Below are positions 56,122 through 64,000 of a DNA stretch of 64,000 nucleotides, in pieces. Source of the DNA: Modestobacter sp. VKM Ac-2984 (GTDB lineage: Bacteria > Actinomycetota > Actinomycetes > Mycobacteriales > Geodermatophilaceae). The notes beneath the pieces were generated by a model. The model saw only the letters and a list, made by a program, of their open reading frames with translations. It was not told the DNA's origin and did not search any database. Positions within the stretch are counted from its first letter, which is position 1. Every line of letters starts with the position of its first letter. The stretch covers positions 186,001 to 250,000 of the forward strand of contig NZ_JAPVBJ010000009.1 of assembly GCF_026967985.1 (NCBI RefSeq), read 5' to 3'. The position numbers and the translations under genes are program-made.

Positions 56122-57443
56122 AGCAGCTGCTCCTTCGCCAGGACTGCGTTGATCAGCGCAGTGGCCCGCTCACCGGTCAGCCCAGGGTCGATCGCGCTCG
56201 GTGGGTGGTAGGAGCGCTGCAGACCGACGGAGATCTCGTTGTAGTAGGGCGTCTGCGGTCGTGGCGCGGCCAGTTCCAGGGAGTCCCGGATGGTCGGTGC
56301 CATCGGGAATGCGTCCAGCACCTCCGGATCGTCGTAGACCGCAGCCGAGGAGGCCGGGTTGCCGTTGGTGACGAAGTAGTACGCCTGGTTCTCGTCGGAG
56401 ACGATGCACTCAGATGCCTCGAAGGCCAGCTCCGGGTACTCGCTGAAGGCCCCGACCCCCAGGTTGATCCCGCCGTAGGGCGGGGCGGCCGGCTCGTCCT
56501 CGTTCACGCGGGGATAAATCGCCCAGCCGTAGTCCTCCGGGACGGAGGCATCCAGCGTGCCGCCCTCGACGGCCGCGAGAGCCCGCGGCCAGACGAAGGG
56601 CCAGTTGACCATGAAGCCCGCCTCGCCGCTCTCGAAGTTCGTGGCCGAGGCGTCCTCGTTCTCGGTGGAGAAGGCCGGGCCGGCGGCGTCCGAGACGGCC
56701 AGGTTCTTCATGACCTCGGCAGCGCGGATCGCAGCCTCGGTGGTCAGTCCCAGCTCGATGTTCTCCGGGTTCTCGGCGTTCTCCTGGATGATCGAGCCCC
56801 CGGCCGACTCGATCAGGGCGTTGAGCCACACCGTCAACGACTCGGCGCGCGTGCCCTGGGCACCGACCAGCACGTCCTCCGACTCGGACGCCTCGATCAG
56901 CTGGTCCCAGGTGACCGGCTGGGACATGTCCAGCCCGGCCGCCTCGGCGACCGACTCGCGGTACCAGAGCAGCTGGGTGTTGGCCCAGAACGGGACGGCG
57001 ACCAGCTCGTCGTCCCAGGTGGAGCCCTCGATGGCGCTCTCGACCACGCCTTCGGTGACCCGATCGGCCACGTCGTCGGGGACGTCGGCCAGGAAGCCCG
57101 CCTCGGCGAACTCCGGGATGAACGGCGGGTCCAGGCTCATCAGGTCGATCGAGGAGTCGTTGGCCGCCAGGCGCCGGATGAGCTGCTCCCGCTGCGAGCT
57201 CGCGTCCCGCGGCAGGAGGCTGGTCTCGATGGTGTAGCGACCCTCGGCCGCCTCGGTGCACCGTTGCGCGATCTCCGCCTGTCCGCCGGAGTCGGGGTTG
57301 ATGTACCAGTTCAGCGTGGGCACGCCCTCGCCGTCGCTGCCACAGGCCGCGAGCACGGAGCTGAGCAGGCCGGCCGCGGCGACACCGGCGACCGCCCGCC
57401 GCCGTCTGCGGGAGTGGGAGGGACCGGCCCGACCGGTCCGCAT
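56118..57443 (-). CDS. Extracellular sugar-binding lipoprotein (LpqY-like)
   Basis: A 441-residue SBP family 1 protein. ATG 57443 (MRTGRAGPSHSRRRRR) with GGAG upstream is chosen over a GTG at 57476. A twin-Arg-rich n-region is followed by a hydrophobic segment and lipobox LAAC. The body has PTLNWYINPDSGGQAEIAQRC, LIRRLAANDSSIDLMSLDPPF and INLGVGAFSEYPEL. The operon plan equals LpqY-SugABC, the trehalose importer of mycobacteria; alpha-glucosides such as trehalose or maltose are the likely cargo, by inference. Confidence 0.86.
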   Translation of the reverse strand: MRTGRAGPSHSRRRRRAVAGVAAAGLLSSVLAACGSDGEGVPTLNWYINPDSGGQAEIAQRCTEAAEGRYTIETSLLPRDASSQREQLIRRLAANDSSIDLMSLDPPFIPEFAEAGFLADVPDDVADRVTEGVVESAIEGSTWDDELVAVPFWANTQLLWYRESVAEAAGLDMSQPVTWDQLIEASESEDVLVGAQGTRAESLTVWLNALIESAGGSIIQENAENPENIELGLTTEAAIRAAEVMKNLAVSDAAGPAFSTENEDASATNFESGEAGFMVNWPFVWPRALAAVEGGTLDASVPEDYGWAIYPRVNEDEPAAPPYGGINLGVGAFSEYPELAFEASECIVSDENQAYYFVTNGNPASSAAVYDDPEVLDAFPMAPTIRDSLELAAPRPQTPYYNEISVGLQRSYHPPSAIDPGLTGERATALINAVLAKEQLL

Positions 57444-57499
57444 GCTGTCGTCTCCGACCCTGCTGACGTCCGGCACCGAGCCACCACCTCCATCGCCTC

Positions 57500-57520
57500 C
57501 AGCGACGTGTGTGGTCGCTG
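57500..57520. promoter_or_regulatory. Inverted repeat upstream of the sugar ABC operon
   Basis: CAGCGAC-N7-GTCGCTG, perfect 7-bp arms, 57 bp upstream of the binding-protein start. The size suits a dimeric repressor such as a LacI or GntR protein. No regulator gene is adjacent. Confidence 0.45.
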
Positions 57521-57610
57521 TGGCTTCGGAGAGTGGCCCTGGTCACAACGACTGTCAACCGGAGCGAGATCTTGTCGTGTCCTCCCGCCGGACGCCCCGG
57601 CGGGATCCCC

Positions 57611-58852
57611 TCACCGGGGGTCGGACCGGTGCGCCATCACCGACGGTGTGGTCAGCTGGACCGGCATGCGGGGCAGCACGTTCTGCACGTAGGAGCGCAC
57701 CGCAGCCCAGGTCCCGACGTCGAAACCGGCCCCCTCGGACAGGAACCAGCGGTGCTCCAGCACCTCGTGGAACACCTCGGCCGGCTCCAGCCGGCCGGCC
57801 AGCTCCTCGGGGACCGCACCCACCACGGGCAGGTACACCTCGGTCAGCCAGCGGTGGCCGGCGACGGTCTCCGGCACCGGGCTGCTGCCCCGCTGCTCCA
57901 GGTACGCGCGATAGGACCACAGGTCGTTGAGCAGCCGCTGCGCCTGGTTCTCCTGCACCTCCAGGCCGGTCAGCCGGACCAGCTCGCGCCGGTGCTGCCC
58001 GGGCTCGGCGACCCGGGTCTCGACCCGCAGCCGAGCCCCGTCCCCGGAGGTGACCAGCTCGATCTCACCGACGTCGAACCCCAGGTCGTTGATCCGCTGC
58101 AGCCGCTCGGCGACCCGGATCGCCTGCTCGTCGGCGCGGAAGACCTCCTCCCGGGTCACCTCCTCCCACAGCGCCTCGTACCGGATCGGCAGGCTGTCGG
58201 CGATCTCGATCGGGTCGATCTCCGGCGGGAGCAGCTCGCCGGACTGCAGGTCCATCAGCTCGGCACCGACCCGCTCCCGGGCCAGGTCGACGTCGTAGGC
58301 CCGCTTCCGCGCCGACAGCGTGGGGTGGCGCTCCGCGGTCTCCGCGTCGACCAGGTAGGCGGTGAAGGTCCCCGCGTCCAGCCGGAAGAGCGTGTTGGAC
58401 AGCGAGCAGTCGCCCCAGTAGACGCCGGCCAGGTGCAGCCGCACCAGCAGCTCCACCAGGGTGTCCAGCAGCTTCATCGGGTCGTCCGCGGCGCGCGGGC
58501 CGGAGAACAGGTACCGGTAGGACATCGAGTACTCGAGGTAGCGGGTGACCAGGACGGCCTGCTGGTCGTCGGGCCGGTCGACGCAGATGCCCAGCACCGA
58601 CACCGACGGCAGCCCCTCCCCCTCGAACTCGGCGAGCAAGGCGTACTCGTGCCGGGCCAGCGGCTCGGCGATCTCCTTGAGGGCGTAGACCCGTCCCTCC
58701 GACACGGTGAACCGGACGACGTGCCGGGAGATGCCCCGCTGCGGCACCTCGAGCAGCAGGGACTCGTCCCACTCCTCCAGCGGCTGGTGCCACGGGAGGG
58801 AGAGCAGGCCGGCAGCCTCGGTGGCCGGGGGCCGGAACAGGTACCGCATCAC
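57611..58852 (-). CDS. DUF4032 kinase-like protein
   Basis: A 413-residue protein. The N-terminal half resembles lipopolysaccharide-kinase-type folds: ALKEIAEPLARHEYALL (possible ATP-binding Lys), LHLAGVYWGDCSLSNTLF (catalytic-loop-like Asp and Asn, about 140-157) and AYLVDAETAE (metal-Asp-like). The C-terminal half is the DUF4032 domain common in actinobacteria (WFLSEGAGFDVGTWAAVRSYV near 375-395). Kinase activity is inferred from the motif pattern; the substrate is unknown. It lies upstream of the sugar importer on the same strand but separated by 134 bp. Confidence 0.82.
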   Translation of the reverse strand: MMRYLFRPPATEAAGLLSLPWHQPLEEWDESLLLEVPQRGISRHVVRFTVSEGRVYALKEIAEPLARHEYALLAEFEGEGLPSVSVLGICVDRPDDQQAVLVTRYLEYSMSYRYLFSGPRAADDPMKLLDTLVELLVRLHLAGVYWGDCSLSNTLFRLDAGTFTAYLVDAETAERHPTLSARKRAYDVDLARERVGAELMDLQSGELLPPEIDPIEIADSLPIRYEALWEEVTREEVFRADEQAIRVAERLQRINDLGFDVGEIELVTSGDGARLRVETRVAEPGQHRRELVRLTGLEVQENQAQRLLNDLWSYRAYLEQRGSSPVPETVAGHRWLTEVYLPVVGAVPEELAGRLEPAEVFHEVLEHRWFLSEGAGFDVGTWAAVRSYVQNVLPRMPVQLTTPSVMAHRSDPR

Positions 58853-58952
58853 GCACTCCGCTGGTGGTCTGGCACGGGGTCCGACTCTGGAGGGCCGCCC
58901 GTCACGATGTCACGTGTCCGGGTCGACGGCCCCCTGTGGCGGCTGGACGGCA

Positions 58953-58990
58953 CACGGCCGTCCCGGTCCGCAGGGACCGGGACGGCCGTG
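58953..58990 (-). terminator. Perfect 17-bp hairpin downstream of the TetR gene
   Basis: Arms 58953-58969 and 58974-58990 are perfectly complementary around GCAG, beginning 16 bp after the TetR stop. Confidence 0.82.
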
Positions 58991-59006
58991 GCGATGCGCG
59001 GGTGAG

Positions 59007-59798
59007 TCAGCCGACGAGCTGCCCGGTGACGACGGCGGCCTGCGCGGCCCGCTCCTGCACCGTGCCCGGCTGCAGCACCAGGCCCAGCAGCCAGCGGCAG
59101 ACCAGTTCGGCCTCGGGACGGGAGATGCGCAGCGCCGAGCCGAGGGTGACGACGACGTCGCCCCAGCGGTCGGCGTCCAGCGCCATCATCTGCACGAGGG
59201 TCTCCGGCTCGGTCTCGGCCAGCCGGCGCAGCACCGGGTGCCCGCCCACCTCCTCGGCCAGCGCGGGGACGGCGACGGTCAACGGCAGCTCGGCGGCGAG
59301 CGCGGCCAGCCGGTCCAGCTCGTAGGCGATGAGCGCGTGCGCCACGTCGTCCTTGGTGCGGAAGTGGTTGTACAGCGTGGCCTTGGCGACCCCGGCGGCG
59401 GCGGCGACGTGCTGCATCGTGGTCTTGCGGACCCCGCGCTCGGCGAAGGCCGCCCGGGCCCCGGTGAGCAGTCCGCGCCGGGTGCGGCTCATCGGCACCC
59501 CGGCACGCGCGGGACGACGGGAGTCCTGGCGCGGCGTGGTGGGGCGCGGGGCCGGGACGGCGACGGCCAGCGAGGGCACCGGCGCGGTCAGGTGGTGGCC
59601 GGGCGCCGGCGGCTGCAGGAGCGCGGCCCCGACCGGCACCGGGGTCGTCAGGTGCTGCCCGCCCGCAGCGGCGGCCTCGGCGGCCGCGGACTCGGCGGCG
59701 TCGGCCTCCAGGACGGTGACCCCGCCCCGACCGGTGACGGTCGGCACCGGGAGCGAGGGGTGCTGCGGCAGCGGAGGGCGGGATGCTGGGGAAGACAT
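59007..59798 (-). CDS. TetR-family regulator with long disordered N-terminus
   Basis: A 263-residue protein from ATG 59798 (MSSPASRPPLP); an in-frame GTG at 59825 is another option, and neither has a strong RBS. The first 100 residues are Pro/Ala/Gly-rich with two similar HLTTPVPVGAALL / HLTAPVPSLAVAV segments. The TetR HTH follows: RGLLTGARAAFAERGVRKTTMQHVAAAAGVAKATLYNHFRTKDDV (about 103-147, described). The ligand domain has WLLGLVLQPG. The target genes are unknown. The long N-terminal extension is unusual for the family. Confidence 0.83.
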   Translation of the reverse strand: MSSPASRPPLPQHPSLPVPTVTGRGGVTVLEADAAESAAAEAAAAGGQHLTTPVPVGAALLQPPAPGHHLTAPVPSLAVAVPAPRPTTPRQDSRRPARAGVPMSRTRRGLLTGARAAFAERGVRKTTMQHVAAAAGVAKATLYNHFRTKDDVAHALIAYELDRLAALAAELPLTVAVPALAEEVGGHPVLRRLAETEPETLVQMMALDADRWGDVVVTLGSALRISRPEAELVCRWLLGLVLQPGTVQERAAQAAVVTGQLVG

Positions 59799-59921
59799 GG
59801 ACACTTTGTGCCCGTTCCGTCGCACTGGGTCAAGCAGGTGGACCCTGAGCGCAGTTCGTGTCGCGTTCGTCGGTCCGGCTGGACGGATCCGGGCCCCGAT
59901 GGACGCCTCGGTGGTTCTCGC

Positions 59922-60362
59922 CTACGCGGCGAGTGAGACAGCCCTGCGAGCGCGGGTGGCCGCGCGGGCCGACTGGCCACTGCCCACGAGGGCCAGGGCC
60001 GGCTCGGCGACCGGCGCCTCGGCAGCCGCCTGCTCGGCCGGCTGGTCGGCAGCCTCCGCGGCTGCGGCCTCCTCGTCCCCGCCTCCCGGACGGGCGACGG
60101 CGACCGGACGGACCGGGCGGCCGGCCGGCTCGGTGAGCCGCATCTCCAGGCTCACCTCGGCCAGCAGGTCGGCCAGCTCCACGTCCAGGGCGTCGCAGAT
60201 GGAGGCCAGCAGCTCCGAGGACGCCTCCTTCTGGCCGCGCTCGACCTCCGAGAGGTACCCCAGGCTCACCCGGGCCGCGCCGGAGACGTCGCGCAGCGTT
60301 CGCCGCTGGCGCAGCCGGTGACCCCGCAGGGTGTTCCCCAGCTGGGTGCGCAGCAGCGTCAT
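59922..60362 (-). CDS. clgR: ClgR, transcriptional activator of clp protease genes
   Basis: A 146-residue XRE-family activator. The first 68 residues (MTLLRTQLGNTLRGHRLRQ, VSLGYLSEVERGQKEASSELL) carry the nearly invariant ClgR HTH. ClgR induces clpP, clpC and other proteostasis genes. The C-terminal half is an Ala/Glu/Pro-rich linker. The very end is SLAA, an ssrA-like tail; in streptomycetes terminal Ala residues make ClgR a Clp substrate, giving feedback. It sits in the conserved ftsK-rimO-pgsA-cinA-clgR block. Confidence 0.93.
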   Translation of the reverse strand: MTLLRTQLGNTLRGHRLRQRRTLRDVSGAARVSLGYLSEVERGQKEASSELLASICDALDVELADLLAEVSLEMRLTEPAGRPVRPVAVARPGGGDEEAAAAEAADQPAEQAAAEAPVAEPALALVGSGQSARAATRARRAVSLAA

Positions 60363-60492
60363 GGCCGTCTCCTGTCCACTCTCACGAGCAGGTCGAACGA
60401 GCAGCGCCGCTGACCCGGTCGGTCGGGAGACGCCGTGTGCTCACCGTACGCGGCCATGACCCGGGTCACCGTGCCGGTGGAGGTCCGTCCGC

Positions 60493-61023
60493 TCATGGCG
60501 TAACGCCCCCGCCGTCCCCCGGCTTCCCGGGGATCGCGTGCTCGGCCAGCCGACCCCGCAGCCGCACCATCGCCTCCTGCACCGCCCCGGCACGCACCGC
60601 GGCGCGGTCGCCGGGGAGGTCCAGCTCGTGGACGACGGTGACGAGCCCGTCGCTGAGGCCGAGGTACACCCGGCCCGGGGCGTGCCCGTCGACCGGGTCG
60701 GGGCCGGCCACCCCGGTGAGGCCGACGCCCCAGGTGGCGGCGCAGCGGCTGCGGATCCCCTCGGCGAGCGCGGCCGCGGTGGGTTCGCTCACCGGCCCCG
60801 AGGCGGCCAGCAGCGCCGGGGCCACCCCGGCCAGCGTGGTCTTCAGGTCGGTGGCGTACACGACGACGCCACCGCGCAGCGTGGCGCTGGCGCCGGGCAC
60901 CGCGGCGAGGGTGGCGCAGAACAGGCCGGCGGTCAGCGACTCGGCGGCCGCGACCGTCTCACCGCGGGCCACCAGCGCCTCGTGCAGCTGCTGCGCGGCC
61001 TCGGCGGGGTCTGGTGTGCTCAT
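60493..61023 (-). CDS. cinA: CinA C-terminal domain / nicotinamide-nucleotide amidohydrolase
   Basis: A 176-residue single-domain CinA-C (PncC-type) protein: GETVAAAESLTAGLFCATLAAVPGAS and VVYATDLKTTLAGV at the start, WGVGLTGVAGPDPVDGHAPGRVY in the middle, EAMVRLRGRL near the end. It deamidates NMN to nicotinic acid mononucleotide in NAD salvage. The N-terminal molybdopterin-binding half of full CinA is absent, as is common in actinobacteria. The ATG overlaps the pgsA stop (ATGA). Confidence 0.93.
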   Translation of the reverse strand: MSTPDPAEAAQQLHEALVARGETVAAAESLTAGLFCATLAAVPGASATLRGGVVVYATDLKTTLAGVAPALLAASGPVSEPTAAALAEGIRSRCAATWGVGLTGVAGPDPVDGHAPGRVYLGLSDGLVTVVHELDLPGDRAAVRAGAVQEAMVRLRGRLAEHAIPGKPGDGGGVTP

Positions 61024-61709
61024 GCCGCGGTGTCCCGGCGACCCTCACCGGTGCCGGGCTCGCCGCCTGCCCCCGGCCGCCGGCTCGCCGCCGCCCGCAT
61101 GGCCCGGGCACTGGTCCGCCGCAGCTTCACGGCCCGGTAGACGTAGTCGACGCCGGTGGCGACGGTCAGCACGAACGCCGCGGCCATGACCCACCAGCGG
61201 GCCGTCCCGAACAGCCCGTCGATCGGCAGGATGTACATCCCGATGGCCAGCGACTGGAGCACGGTCTTGGCCTTGCCCCCGCGGCTGGCGGCGATCACGC
61301 CGTGCCGGATGACCCAGAACCGCAGCAGGGTGACCCCCACCTCGCGGACCACGATGGTCAGCGTCACCCACCACGGGAGCAGCCCCAGCACCGACAGGCC
61401 GATCAGCGCCGTGCCGGTGAGCGCCTTGTCGGCGATCGGATCGGCGAGCTTGCCGAACTCGGTGACCTGGTTCGTGCGCCGGGCGATCATGCCGTCCAGC
61501 TGGTCGGTGACGATCGCCAGGACGAAGAAGAGGGCGGCCCAGCCGCGGCGCACGTCGTCCGCCCCGCCCTCGGACAGCAGCAGCAGCGCGAACAGCGGGA
61601 CGACCGCCAGCCGCAGCATCGTGAGCGCGTTGGGCAGGTTGAGCAGCCGGGCGCTCTGCGGCGGCGTCGCCGCCGGGTCGACCGGCCCTCCTGGTTCCAC
61701 CGCGCCCAT
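61020..61709 (-). CDS. pgsA: CDP-diacylglycerol-glycerol-3-phosphate 3-phosphatidyltransferase
   Basis: A 229-residue membrane enzyme making phosphatidylglycerol phosphate. The CDP-alcohol phosphatidyltransferase motif D-G-x2-A-R-x8-G-x3-D-x3-D is present as DGMIARRTNQVTEFGKLADPIAD. About four to five helices follow, and the C-terminus is basic and polar (about 195-229). ATG 61709 is chosen; it lies 4 bp after the rimO stop. The operon order is rimO-pgsA-cinA. Confidence 0.94.
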   Translation of the reverse strand: MGAVEPGGPVDPAATPPQSARLLNLPNALTMLRLAVVPLFALLLLSEGGADDVRRGWAALFFVLAIVTDQLDGMIARRTNQVTEFGKLADPIADKALTGTALIGLSVLGLLPWWVTLTIVVREVGVTLLRFWVIRHGVIAASRGGKAKTVLQSLAIGMYILPIDGLFGTARWWVMAAAFVLTVATGVDYVYRAVKLRRTSARAMRAAASRRPGAGGEPGTGEGRRDTAA

Positions 61710-61713
61710 CGGG

Positions 61714-63183
61714 TCAGACCCCGGCTGGTGCGGCGAGCGCCGCCACCCCGTGCGCGGGCAGCAGCGCCCGGGCGACCAGGTCGACACCCTCGGTGTCGAC
61801 CACCTCGGCCTGCACCAGCTGGCCGGCGACCGCGCCGGCGGGCACGCCGGAGACCGTCGTCGTGCCGTCGGCGTCCGGGTCCTGGTGCGCGGCGTGACCG
61901 GCCCAGGTGCCGGGCTCCTCGTCGTCGGAGATGTCCTCGGTGAGCAGCACCTCCACGGTGCTGCCGATCCGTTCCTCGGCGCGCTGGGCGGTCAGCTCCT
62001 CGACCAGGTCGGTGATCCGCCGCACCCGGGCGTCGATCTCCACCTGGTCGAGCTTGTCGGGCAGTCCGAGCGCCTCGGTGCCGTCCTCGTCGGAGTAGCC
62101 GAACACGCCGACGGCGTCCAGCCGCCCCTCGGTGAGGAAGCGCTCGAGCTCGGCGACGTCGTCCTCGGTCTCGCCGGGGAACCCGAGGATGACGTTGGTG
62201 CGGAAGCCCGCACCCGGCGCCAGGGCGCGGGCCCGCTCGATGATGCCCAGGAAGTCCTCGGTGCCGCCGAAGCGCCGCATCCGACGCAGCAGCGTCGGCG
62301 AGGAGTGCTGGAAGGACAGGTCGAAGTAGGGGGCGATGCCCGGGGTCGCGGCGATCACCTCGAGCAGCCCGGGCCGCAGCTCGGCCGGCTGCAGGTAGGC
62401 CACCCGCACCCGGACGATCCCGTCGACGGCGGCCAGCTGGGGCAGCAGCTTCTCCAGCGAGCGGAGGTCGCCGGTGTCCTTGCCGTAGGAGGTGGAGTTC
62501 TCGCTCACCAGGACGATCTCGGTGACCCCCTGGGAGGCCAGCCACTGCGCCTCGCCGAGCACCTCACCGGCCGGCCGCGAGACGAAGGAGCCACGGAAGG
62601 TGGGGATGGCGCAGAAGGCGCACCGCCGGTCGCAGCCGGAGGCGATCTTCAACGCCGCGGAGGGTCCGCTGGCCAGTCGCTTGCGACGCAGCCAGTCGTG
62701 GCCGGGGATGGCCGGGGCGTCGGGGGCCTGCGTCGCCGCGCTCCGCTGCACCGGGCTGATCGGCAGCAGCGTCCGCCGGTCCTTCGGGGTGTGCGGGACC
62801 AGCGGCCGGCCGGTGAGCACGTCGTCCAGCCGGTCCCCGATGGCGCCGTAGTCGTCGAAGCCCAGCACGGTGGCCTCGGGCAGCGCCCCGGCCAGCTCGG
62901 CGCCGTACCGCTCGGCCATGCAGCCGACGGCGATCACCTCGGCGCCGGAGTCGGTGGCGGCGAGGATCGCGTCGACCGAGTCCTTCTTCGCGCTCTCGAT
63001 GAACCCGCAGGTGTTCACCAGCACGGCGTCGGCGGCCTCGCCGTCGGCGACCAGTTCGTACCCGTCACCGGCCAGGCGACCGGCGAGCTCCTCGGAGTCC
63101 ACCTCGTTGCGGGCGCAGCCGAGGGTGACGACGGCAACGCGCCGCGGAGCGGGACCGGCGGGCTGCCCTTCGGGTGATGTCAT
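61714..63183 (-). CDS. rimO: Ribosomal protein S12 methylthiotransferase RimO
   Basis: A 489-residue radical-SAM enzyme that methylthiolates Asp88 of ribosomal protein S12, a relative of MiaB. The N-terminal cluster cysteines lie in [32 protein letters not shown] and [10 protein letters not shown]. The radical SAM motif is CDRRCAFC, followed by [12 protein letters not shown], and a TRAM-like C-terminal region follows. ATG 63183 ([10 protein letters not shown]) is preferred over an upstream in-frame start. It precedes pgsA by 4 bp and follows ftsK. Confidence 0.95.
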   Translation of the reverse strand: MTSPEGQPAGPAPRRVAVVTLGCARNEVDSEELAGRLAGDGYELVADGEAADAVLVNTCGFIESAKKDSVDAILAATDSGAEVIAVGCMAERYGAELAGALPEATVLGFDDYGAIGDRLDDVLTGRPLVPHTPKDRRTLLPISPVQRSAATQAPDAPAIPGHDWLRRKRLASGPSAALKIASGCDRRCAFCAIPTFRGSFVSRPAGEVLGEAQWLASQGVTEIVLVSENSTSYGKDTGDLRSLEKLLPQLAAVDGIVRVRVAYLQPAELRPGLLEVIAATPGIAPYFDLSFQHSSPTLLRRMRRFGGTEDFLGIIERARALAPGAGFRTNVILGFPGETEDDVAELERFLTEGRLDAVGVFGYSDEDGTEALGLPDKLDQVEIDARVRRITDLVEELTAQRAEERIGSTVEVLLTEDISDDEEPGTWAGHAAHQDPDADGTTTVSGVPAGAVAGQLVQAEVVDTEGVDLVARALLPAHGVAALAAPAGV

Positions 63184-63263
63184 GGGTCTGGGCAGGGCTG
63201 GCACCGCACCATCGTAGGCGCCGCTCGCACCCTCGACCGGCGACACCGGTGCGGGGTCCGCGC

Positions 63264-64000
63264 TCAGCCCTCTCCCCCGCGCAAGGTGAACATGACCGAC
63301 TCCAGTTCATCCGGCTTGACCAGCACGTCCCGGGCCTTGGAGCCCTCCGACGGCCCGACGATGCCGCGGCTCTCCATCAGGTCCATCAGCCGGCCCGCCT
63401 TGGCGAAGCCCACGCGCAGCTTGCGCTGCAGCATCGAGGTGGAGCCGAACTGGCTGGTGACGACGAGTTCGACCGCCTGGACCAGCAGCTCCAGGTCGCT
63501 GCCGATGTCCTCGTCGATCTCCTTCTTCTCCCCCGCCGCGGCGGTGAAGACCTCCTCGCGGTACTCCGGCTCGCCCTGCCGCTTGACGAACTCGACGACC
63601 GCCTCGATCTCGGTGTCGGAGACGTAGGCGCCCTGCACCCGGATCGGCTTGCCCGCACCGATCGGCAGGAAGAGGGCGTCGCCCATGCCGATCAGCTTCT
63701 CCGCGCCGGGCTGGTCGAGGATGACCCGGCTGTCGGTGAGGCTGGAGGTGGAGAACGCCAGCCGCGAGGGCACGTTGGCCTTGATCAGGCCGGTGACGAC
63801 GTCGACCGACGGCCGCTGGGTGGCCAGCACCAGGTGGATCCCGGCGGCGCGGGCCTTCTGGGTGATCCGGACGATCGACTCCTCGACGTCCCGCGGCGCG
63901 ACCATCATCAGGTCGGCGAGCTCGTCGACGATGGTGAGGATGTACGGGTAGGGCTGGTACACGCGCTCGCTGCCGGGCGGAGCGGTGATCTCACCGCGCT
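63264..64000 (-). CDS. ftsK: DNA translocase FtsK, C-terminal fragment (cut by window edge)
   Basis: The last 245 codons of FtsK/SpoIIIE, which pumps chromosomal DNA through the division septum. Visible are the Walker B region [38 protein letters not shown], and the C-terminal gamma winged helix (about the last 70 residues) that reads KOPS-like polar sequences: [31 protein letters not shown]. The Walker A and membrane part lie beyond the right edge. Confidence 0.96.
   Translation of the reverse strand, partial: RGEITAPPGSERVYQPYPYILTIVDELADLMMVAPRDVEESIVRITQKARAAGIHLVLATQRPSVDVVTGLIKANVPSRLAFSTSSLTDSRVILDQPGAEKLIGMGDALFLPIGAGKPIRVQGAYVSDTEIEAVVEFVKRQGEPEYREEVFTAAAGEKKEIDEDIGSDLELLVQAVELVVTSQFGSTSMLQRKLRVGFAKAGRLMDLMESRGIVGPSEGSKARDVLVKPDELESVMFTLRGGEG

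Overview
The window is very GC-rich, protein-dense chromosomal DNA with many GTG starts, TANNNT-type leaderless starts, Gly/Ala/Pro/Arg-rich linkers and short GC-rich hairpin terminators. The gene set (LexA/NrdR/NrdJ, HflX, DapF-MiaA, MiaB, GluABCD, RecA-RecX-DUF3046, ClgR-CinA-PgsA-RimO-FtsK, Lhr-Nei, DUF4032) is the core of an actinobacterium. Protein style suggests the Geodermatophilaceae (Blastococcus, Modestobacter or Geodermatophilus type); that family placement is an inference. No tRNA, rRNA, CRISPR array or insertion sequence was seen.

Left edge, 1-7.6 kb: an accessory defence island, all on the minus strand. A Wadjet (Jet/EptABCD, MukBEF-like) anti-plasmid system is present as JetA (DUF3375), JetB (DUF4194) and the first 244 codons of JetC (Walker A visible). 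JetC runs off the window and JetD would lie beyond it. Just upstream is a tightly coupled three-gene unit: an XRE-type regulator, a 637-residue protein with a degenerate PD-(D/E)XK-like motif, and a 485-residue protein with a good C-terminal PD-(D/E)XK motif. The junctions are GTGA and ATGA overlaps. I do not recognise this trio; it is the best candidate for an undescribed defence module. An AT-rich inverted repeat and a strong hairpin separate it from nrdJ, where the core genome begins.

7.7-26.5 kb: deoxyribonucleotide supply and SOS control (nrdR-nrdJ with an NrdR box; lexA and a divergent LysM cell-division-inhibitor-like gene with LexA boxes), a beta-propeller-like secreted protein, a PAP2 membrane protein, hflX, an ArsR/MFS divergent pair, dapF-miaA and a dioxygenase-like gene in an overlapping operon, a DUF349 protein, and a hemerythrin-esterase fusion followed by a formaldehyde-dehydrogenase-like gene.

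26.5-42.8 kb: miaB, a glutamate-type ABC transporter (gluABCD), recA-recX with a LexA box, a redox-switch pair (HxlR regulator and QOR2-like reductase sharing an operator), DUF3046, an MFS exporter, a secreted GH3 glycosidase with a His/Gly-rich N-terminal linker, acyl-CoA dehydrogenase, a KTSC protein and a methyltransferase.

42.8-64 kb: the Lhr helicase followed by two tandem Nei/Fpg-type DNA glycosylases, PspA, pgi, an LpqY-SugABC-like sugar importer, a DUF4032 kinase-like protein, a TetR regulator, and the conserved block clgR-cinA-pgsA-rimO-ftsK, with ftsK cut by the right edge. DNA repair and SOS functions recur across the window (LexA, RecA, RecX, Lhr, Nei x2, the LysM SOS protein), and LexA sites are visible at three promoters.
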